Assembly: GCA_029233965.1 (NCBI GenBank)
Contig: JARGOP010000045.1
Coordinates: 1 to 36,932 of the forward strand
Reading direction: 5' to 3'
Source of the DNA: Verrucomicrobiales bacterium
GTDB lineage: Bacteria > Verrucomicrobiota > Verrucomicrobiia > Verrucomicrobiales > DEV007
DNA length: 36,932 nucleotides
The notes under the pieces were generated by a model. It did no database searches and was not told where the DNA came from. It saw only the letters and a program-made list of their open reading frames with translations. Position numbers and translations under genes: made by a program. Positions within the stretch are counted from its first letter, which is position 1; every line of letters starts with the position of its first letter. Positions 32,580-36,932 of the stretch are shown here, piece by piece.

Positions 32580-33059
32580 GTTGAATGAGCGGGTCGAACA
32601 GTATTGTGAGAGTACCACGCTCCGAATTGAGCATCAACTTGGATTTGGGATCCACGGTGAAGCCTATGCTCTCAGTCACCTTCTTACCTTTGTGCCAAGT
32701 GTCGTTAAGGTTTTTGAAGACGAATCGCCTTTTGAACGTGAACTGGCGGTCTATCTGCGTTTGCGGGAGGTGAAGACTTCGATCATAAACGGGTTTGCCG
32801 TTCCACAACTCTTCGATTTTGACTCCGACCTTCTCATCATCCAGATGTCGCTCGTCTCGCGCCCCTTCTACCTCGATTTTGGGGCGCTTACCTCGACGAA
32901 CTGCCGCCCTACTTCCCGCCCTTCGATGAGAACTGGCATCGGGAGAAAGAAAATCAGTTTGGAAGTGAACACTGGCCCGAAGTGCTCGCCGTCGTTCGCG
33001 AACTTGAGAGTCTCGGCATCTACCAGACCGATGTTTCCCCAAGTAACATTGCGCTTTAG
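32578..33059 (+). pseudogene. Small protein kinase-like (APH/PKL fold) gene, frameshifted at a G4 run
   Basis: Frame 1 from the ATG at 32578 (or 32551) gives a Gly-rich loop (LGFGIHGEAYAL), a VAIK-like strand (VVKVFEDESPFERE) and FAVPQLFDFDSDLLIIQMSLVSRPFYLDFG. It then goes out of frame at GGGG 32881-32884. Adding one G continues as GAYLDELPPYF ... WPEVLAVVRELESLGIYQTDVSPSNIAL, ending at TAG 33057-33059. TDVSPSN matches the catalytic loop D-x4-N of kinase-like folds. The rejoined protein would have about 160 residues. It ends at the catalytic loop, with no metal-binding DFG after it. Such short kinase-like proteins resemble hypothetical proteins I recall from PVC bacteria. It is a pseudogene or a sequencing artefact; the POT gene begins 24 bases later. 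Confidence 0.65.
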
Positions 33060-33082
33060 CCTCCTGCGTGCGAAAAAGAGAA

Positions 33083-34990
33083 ATGTCCGCTTTTGTTTCC
33101 ACTCCCGTTTCAACGAGCAAGATGCCTCCGGGTATTCCCTACATCATCGGAAATGAGGCCGCGGAACGGTTCAGCTTCTACGGAATGCGAACCATCCTCA
33201 CCATTTTCATGGTGAACTACCTTTGGCTGATGGGGGATTCCCCCATCGCGAAACTTTCGGATGCAGAAGCGACAAAACATTTCCACGACTTTGTCTCGCT
33301 CGTTTATCTGACTCCGATCTTCGGAGCGCTCCTCGCGGATCTTTTCTTCGGCAAATACCGGATCATCATGGTGCTCTCGGTCGTCTATTGCATCGGGCAT
33401 GCCGCGCTCGCGCTTATGGGAGTAGTGGGAGAGGCTCACTGGTGGTTAATCGCCGGGCTCTGGCTCATCTCAATCGGCTCGGGTGGCATCAAGCCCTGCG
33501 TCTCCGCCCACGTCGGGGATCAGTTCGGGAGTGAAAACCGACACCTTCTTCCGCGCATCTTTAACTGGTTCTACTGGTCGATTAACCTCGGCGCTTTCCT
33601 CTCCACCCTTCTCACGCCGTGGCTGTTGGAATGGCATGGCCCGCACTGGGCCTTCGGGGTTCCCGGCGTGCTCATGGCCCTCGCGACGCTCGTTTTCTGG
33701 ATGGGGCGCTGGAAGTTTGTCCACATCCCCGCGAAGGGAACCGGCTTTCTCAAGGAACTCTTCAGCCCGGTCGGCCTCAAAGCAATCGCCAAACTCTTCT
33801 CCATCTACGTCTTCGTCGCGATCTTCTGGGCGCTCTTTGATCAGACCGGATCGTCGTGGGTCCTGCAGGCGGAAAACATGGATCGCAACTGGCTCGGAAT
33901 CGAGTGGCTCCCGAGTCAGATCCAGGCGCTGAACCCCATCCTGATCCTGACATTCATCCCGCTTTTCTCTTACGTCATCTATCCACTGATCGACAAATTC
34001 TTCCCGCTCACCCCGCTGCGAAAAATCAGCATCGGGTTGTTTCTGACGGCGGCCTCCTTCGCGCTTGTTTCCATGGCTCAGGGAAGAATCGACGCCGGCG
34101 GGACGCCTTCGATCTCGTGGCAGCTTTTGGCCTACGTCCTCCTCACTGCGGGCGAGGTCATGGTCTCGATCGTCTGCCTCGAGTTCAGCTACACGCAGGC
34201 GCCCCGGTCCATGAAGTCGGTGATCATGGCCATCTTCCTGATCTCGGTTTCCCTCGGCAACCAGTTCACGGCCGCGATCAACCACTTCATTCAGGTGGAA
34301 AGCCCGCTCGCCACGATTGAGTCCACCTCCAATGAAGTCGCGCACGGAGGCTACGATCAGCAATCCGGGACTAAAGATGACTTCCAACTGACCTTCGATG
34401 AAGACGGAAAACGTACCGCCCTGAATTTCGCCGGAAAGGCGGAGCTCGACCTGCTCCTCGACCGCTTCAAAGCGGAGATCGAATCCAACAACTTCGAAGC
34501 ACCGGGCAACGAACGGGGAGCCGAATTGGCCGCATCGCTCAATGACCCCTGGGGAGTGCCCTATCAATTCCGTCTCATCAATCGCAATCAAATGCGGATC
34601 TGGAGCAACGGAGCCGACGGGGAAACACTCACCCCGTGGGATCAGGGAGCGGTTCTTCAGATTTCCCGACCCGACACGACGGAGCCTTCCGCCATCGCGG
34701 CTTTCTTTGACCGTTTCCGTCCGGAGGAGCCCTGGCTGGAACGACGCAAGGCGGAACTGGGTGTCGAAACGAAAGCGGAGGCCAATGCTGCAGGCCACCA
34801 GGTCTCACGGGATTATTTCGTCGGCGGACTGGTGAAGCTGGAAGGCGCCAGCTACTTCTGGTTCTTCACGATGGTCATGTTAGGTGCCGCTGCGATCTTC
34901 GTGATCGTCGCCAGGATCTATCAGCCGAAGGAATATTTTCATGACGAAGTCGACGAAGCCGAGGCGCGTGGAGAAGCGATCGGGAACTGA
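33083..34990 (+). CDS. POT/PTR2-family transporter with pseudopilin-like insertion
   Basis: 635 residues from the ATG at 33083, which follows AAAGAGA; an upstream GTG at 33068 is less likely. It is a proton-coupled oligopeptide transporter-type MFS protein: the proton-coupling motif lies in NEAAERFSFYGMRT in helix 1, and the PTR2 signature in FNWFYWSINLGAF in helix 5. I count 12 helices with no clear HA/HB pair. Between helices 11 and 12 (about residues 403-587) sits a soluble insert of about 185 residues. Part of it, LNDPWGVPYQFRLINRNQ followed by RIWSNGADGETLTPWDQG (about 487-522), strongly resembles the C-terminal domain of GspG major pseudopilins. By the usual topology the insert is periplasmic. 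The substrate (di/tripeptides) is inferred from the family. Confidence 0.92.
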   Translation: MSAFVSTPVSTSKMPPGIPYIIGNEAAERFSFYGMRTILTIFMVNYLWLMGDSPIAKLSDAEATKHFHDFVSLVYLTPIFGALLADLFFGKYRIIMVLSVVYCIGHAALALMGVVGEAHWWLIAGLWLISIGSGGIKPCVSAHVGDQFGSENRHLLPRIFNWFYWSINLGAFLSTLLTPWLLEWHGPHWAFGVPGVLMALATLVFWMGRWKFVHIPAKGTGFLKELFSPVGLKAIAKLFSIYVFVAIFWALFDQTGSSWVLQAENMDRNWLGIEWLPSQIQALNPILILTFIPLFSYVIYPLIDKFFPLTPLRKISIGLFLTAASFALVSMAQGRIDAGGTPSISWQLLAYVLLTAGEVMVSIVCLEFSYTQAPRSMKSVIMAIFLISVSLGNQFTAAINHFIQVESPLATIESTSNEVAHGGYDQQSGTKDDFQLTFDEDGKRTALNFAGKAELDLLLDRFKAEIESNNFEAPGNERGAELAASLNDPWGVPYQFRLINRNQMRIWSNGADGETLTPWDQGAVLQISRPDTTEPSAIAAFFDRFRPEEPWLERRKAELGVETKAEANAAGHQVSRDYFVGGLVKLEGASYFWFFTMVMLGAAAIFVIVARIYQPKEYFHDEVDEAEARGEAIGN

Positions 34991-35037
34991 GCGCCGCGCC
35001 GGTGAAGACAAGGCCTTCTTCAGGCCACGTCGCGAAG

Positions 35038-36603
35038 TCAATTCGTGCTTCCCGTAACCTCGCTCAATTTGAGCACATGCGAATATTGCTCATCCCCGTA
35101 GATGTCAAGGCAGCGGAACCTGACTTGCGGATCGTCCGCCGTGGTGTCGAACTCCATCAGTCCGAAGGAGCAGGTTTCATTGTAGCCCCAAATCAGGCCG
35201 GGAGTTTTCACGACTGGATGCACATGCTTGTTCGTAAGGCGTGAACTCATGAATTCGAAAAGCGGATACCCCTGCTCCCGGTCAATCCGGCGCAGGTCAG
35301 TACGATGACGATCCGCCGCAACGAGAAAGACACCCTTGATGTTTTCCGTTTCAATAAAGTGGAAAATTTCCTCCCGCTCCTCCGGAAATCCATCCCAGGG
35401 ATCTTTGCTGCCCGGTTTGATATTCGGAGTGAAAGGCACCGGGGAGACGAGGACCTTAAACGTTGCTTCAGACTGCTTCATGGCTTCGAGAAGCCACTGC
35501 TTTTGAAAAACGCCTAACATGCTTCCCGATTGTTGATCACGATAGTAGCGGCCATCGAGCATGAAGAACTGCACATCTCCGATCATGAAATCATACCAGC
35601 AGCCCGGATTTTCCTTTCCACCGCCGTAGCCGGGATTGACCCAGTTTTGTCGAAAGACCTCCAATACCGGACGCTTCCAGGCCGGCTTTTCGATTTCCGG
35701 ACCGGGACTGCAATCGTTGTCTCCGAAGTCATGATCATCGTAGATCGAATAAACCGGAATTTCGGAAACGAGCGTTCGCCAGAGCGGCTCACTCTGCCGG
35801 CGGTAGTAGCAGTAGTGTTGCGTTGCGACATGCTCGGGGTCGTCAATGTAGACGTTGTCTCCGAGCATGAGCAGCGCATCGGGCTCGAAGGACGCGATCG
35901 TCTTCCACATCTCATGAAACTCAGGGACGTAGCCTGCCCCTCCTCCGAAAGCGACGCTGAACACTGCGCCGGTTCCTTCTTCCGGCCGGGTCTTAAAGGA
36001 GAAGGGGCTCAGCTTTTCGTCGCCATGAGTGATAAATCCTTCATATTCCGTGTCGGCCTTGAGCCCCTTCAGGGTAAGCACTGCCGTGAAATCGGACTCC
36101 GCCGTCGAAGCCATTTCGGAAATCTCGACCTCAGAGTCGGCGTCACCGCTCAATTCGAGGGATAGAAAACATGCCCCTTTTGTCCGAACCCAGAGGGATG
36201 CCTCGGAGTCCGTCACGTTCCCGAGCATGGGGCCATGAATCAAGGTGCCGACCTCCTCGACTCCGGGGAGCGTCGCAAATCCCGGATGCTCGCGGAGACG
36301 CTCCAACAGTTCCCCCGACCCGGCGTGGAGGCGGGCCGGATTGAGAAGACCTGATCCGAGACTCTCACGCGCCGTGCTGATTGCGTCATCCACATCCCCT
36401 TCAGAAAGATGACGAAGAATGCTTACCATCACGGACTCTTCGCTACCCGCGTCGCCTTTTGGCTTCACAAAAGCCTTGTCGAAGTCTCCCCGGTCACCCT
36501 TCCCCAACTCAATCATCGCATTCCTCTGCATGTCATGCTGCGCGTGAGCAGAGACAGGGGGAAGCGTCAGCGCGAGAGCAAGGAAGAGCCGGATTTTAGA
36601 CAT
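35038..36603 (-). CDS. Secreted PhoD-like metallophosphatase
   Basis: 521 residues with a signal peptide at about 1-22 (LFLALALTLPPVSAHA). An extra N-terminal region of about 110 residues precedes the PhoD N-terminal beta domain (HGPMLGNVTDSEASLWVRT). The metallophosphatase domain then shows LMLGDNVYIDD, YDDHDFGDND, MLDGRYYRDQ and VAADRHRTDL, which are the PhoD metal ligands and a His. PhoD enzymes are alkaline phosphatases or phosphodiesterases acting outside the cytoplasm. No twin-arginine motif is visible here, unlike many PhoDs, so Sec export is likely. The true substrate is uncertain. It is convergent with the POT gene. Confidence 0.9.
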   Translation of the reverse strand: MSKIRLFLALALTLPPVSAHAQHDMQRNAMIELGKGDRGDFDKAFVKPKGDAGSEESVMVSILRHLSEGDVDDAISTARESLGSGLLNPARLHAGSGELLERLREHPGFATLPGVEEVGTLIHGPMLGNVTDSEASLWVRTKGACFLSLELSGDADSEVEISEMASTAESDFTAVLTLKGLKADTEYEGFITHGDEKLSPFSFKTRPEEGTGAVFSVAFGGGAGYVPEFHEMWKTIASFEPDALLMLGDNVYIDDPEHVATQHYCYYRRQSEPLWRTLVSEIPVYSIYDDHDFGDNDCSPGPEIEKPAWKRPVLEVFRQNWVNPGYGGGKENPGCWYDFMIGDVQFFMLDGRYYRDQQSGSMLGVFQKQWLLEAMKQSEATFKVLVSPVPFTPNIKPGSKDPWDGFPEEREEIFHFIETENIKGVFLVAADRHRTDLRRIDREQGYPLFEFMSSRLTNKHVHPVVKTPGLIWGYNETCSFGLMEFDTTADDPQVRFRCLDIYGDEQYSHVLKLSEVTGSTN

Positions 36604-36685
36604 CTTTCCAGAAAACAGGGAACAGGCACGCGCATCAATCCCAAAACAGCCTGATCGGAGCGGAAAAAAATCTCAGCCTCGCTAC

Positions 36686-36713
36686 TTGATTCACGGTGGA
36701 ATCCAAGTAGAAT
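36686..36713 (+). promoter_or_regulatory. Promoter of the tRNA-Gln gene
   Basis: TTGATT (36686-36691) and TAGAAT (36708-36713) are 16 bases apart. Transcription would start around 36720, leaving a leader of a few bases before the tRNA. Position and boxes fit a sigma-70 stable-RNA promoter. Confidence 0.5.
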
Positions 36714-36727
36714 CCCCCCTCCCGTGT

Positions 36728-36801
36728 AACTCCATGGTGTAACGGTAGCACAACAGATTTTGGTTCTGTTTGTCAAGGTTCGAATCCTTGTGGAGTTGCC
36801 A
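36728..36801 (+). tRNA. tRNA-Gln (anticodon UUG)
   Basis: A complete cloverleaf can be drawn. The acceptor AACTCCA (36728-36734) pairs with TGGAGTT (36791-36797). The D arm is GTGT/GCAC, with one T-G pair. The anticodon stem ACAGA/TCTGT has the loop TTTTGGT, giving anticodon TTG. The T arm is CAAGG/CCTTG with TTCGAAT. The discriminator is G and the CCA end is encoded (36799-36801). It reads glutamine CAA codons. Confidence 0.96.
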
Positions 36802-36811
36802 CTATAAGTCC

Positions 36812-36832
36812 CTGTAAATCAATCATTTACAG
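36812..36832. other. Perfect 8-bp inverted repeat just after tRNA-Gln
   Basis: CTGTAAAT (36812-36819) and ATTTACAG (36825-36832) are exact reverse complements around CAATC. There is no T-tract after it, so it is a poor intrinsic terminator. Its place 10 bases after a tRNA CCA end also fits a recombination or protein-binding site. Function unproven. Confidence 0.5.
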
Positions 36833-36840
36833 AAACGGGG

Positions 36841-36900
36841 TCTCCGCCAAAGTTTGGGGACTTTCGTGGATCTCCACCAAAGGTTGGGGACTTTTGTCTT
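36841..36900. repeat. Two tandem imperfect 30-base repeats
   Basis: Unit 1 (36841-36870) and unit 2 (36871-36900) both read TCTCCRCCAAAGKTTGGGGACTTTYGT and agree at about 24 of the first 27 positions. Unit 1 contains the palindrome CCAAAGTTTGG. They lie right after the tRNA-Gln hairpin and near the window edge. Such direct repeats could be the end of a mobile element beyond the window, but only two copies are visible. Confidence 0.6.
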
Positions 36901-36932
36901 GTTAACCGCACTCCGCGATGACTCTCAAGCGG

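Noticed and set aside
32521-33120. 199-codon minus-strand frame over the kinase-like gene
   Set aside because: Parts look protein-like, but the plus strand reads as a coherent kinase-like protein after one base correction. The minus frame also conflicts with the 88-residue gene in another frame.
36841-36900. Tandem 30-base repeats as a CRISPR array
   Set aside because: Only two adjacent units with no spacers between them, and no cas genes.

Overview
The window (GC-rich, tightly packed, genes on both strands) looks like chromosome from a Gram-negative member of the Verrucomicrobiota, or a close relative within the PVC group. This is inferred from gene content. A secreted PSCyt1/DUF1549/DUF1553 protein is paired with a Tat-type DUF1501 protein, and there are an orphan sulfatase, a secreted FAD_oxidored protein with a golvesin-like tail, and a single-chain GlyRS. 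lpxK shows an LPS-containing outer membrane. I cannot name a genus.

Layout. 1-2.1 kb: ftsH (-). 2.4-3.0 kb: a stand-alone ECF-type sigma factor, then about 590 bases with no firm gene. 3.6-10.6 kb: secreted FAD oxidoreductase (+), rph (-), lpxK (+), DUF456 membrane protein (+), and an NDH-2-like flavoprotein fused to a cNMP-binding-like domain and a CBS pair (+). 10.6-13.6 kb: glyS (-), then rpmB, an unrecognised 210-residue protein and clpS (+). 13.6-19.3 kb, all minus: uvrC, a PBP2-type transpeptidase, a probable lipoprotein and a DUF1287 protein. 19.7-24.2 kb: the DUF1549/1553 and DUF1501 pair (+). 24.2-25.2 kb: a REP-like palindrome, a strong terminator, a signal-peptide-bearing nickel superoxide dismutase (-) and, just upstream of it, a heme-less cytochrome c-like remnant broken at an A6 run. 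25.5-27.0 kb: sulfatase (+), then about 600 bases with only a doubtful Cys-containing minus-strand frame. 27.5-32.3 kb: gpmI (-), divergent from cdsA-dxr-ROK kinase (+). 32.3-33.1 kb: a small hypothetical gene (-) and a kinase-like gene (+) broken at a G4 run; their start codons share one CATG. 33.1-36.6 kb: a POT/PTR2 transporter carrying a pseudopilin-like insertion (+) and a PhoD-type phosphatase (-). 36.7 kb: tRNA-Gln(UUG), followed by a perfect hairpin and a tandem 30-base repeat at the window edge.

Most of the window is housekeeping: envelope (lpxK, PBP2, cdsA), isoprenoids (dxr), glycolysis (gpmI, sugar kinase), translation (glyS, rpmB, tRNA), RNA processing (rph), DNA repair (uvrC) and proteolysis (ftsH, clpS). 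The accessory part is mainly secreted enzymes (FAD oxidoreductase, sulfatase, PSD1/DUF1501, PhoD), consistent with polysaccharide and organophosphate scavenging. The most unusual items are the POT transporter with a GspG-like segment between its last two membrane helices, the NiSOD whose hook is placed directly behind a Sec signal peptide and carries a changed sequence, the NDH-2/cNMP/CBS fusion, and two (perhaps three) frameshifts located in homopolymers. I found no CRISPR array, phage, or complete IS, and no clear new multi-gene system.
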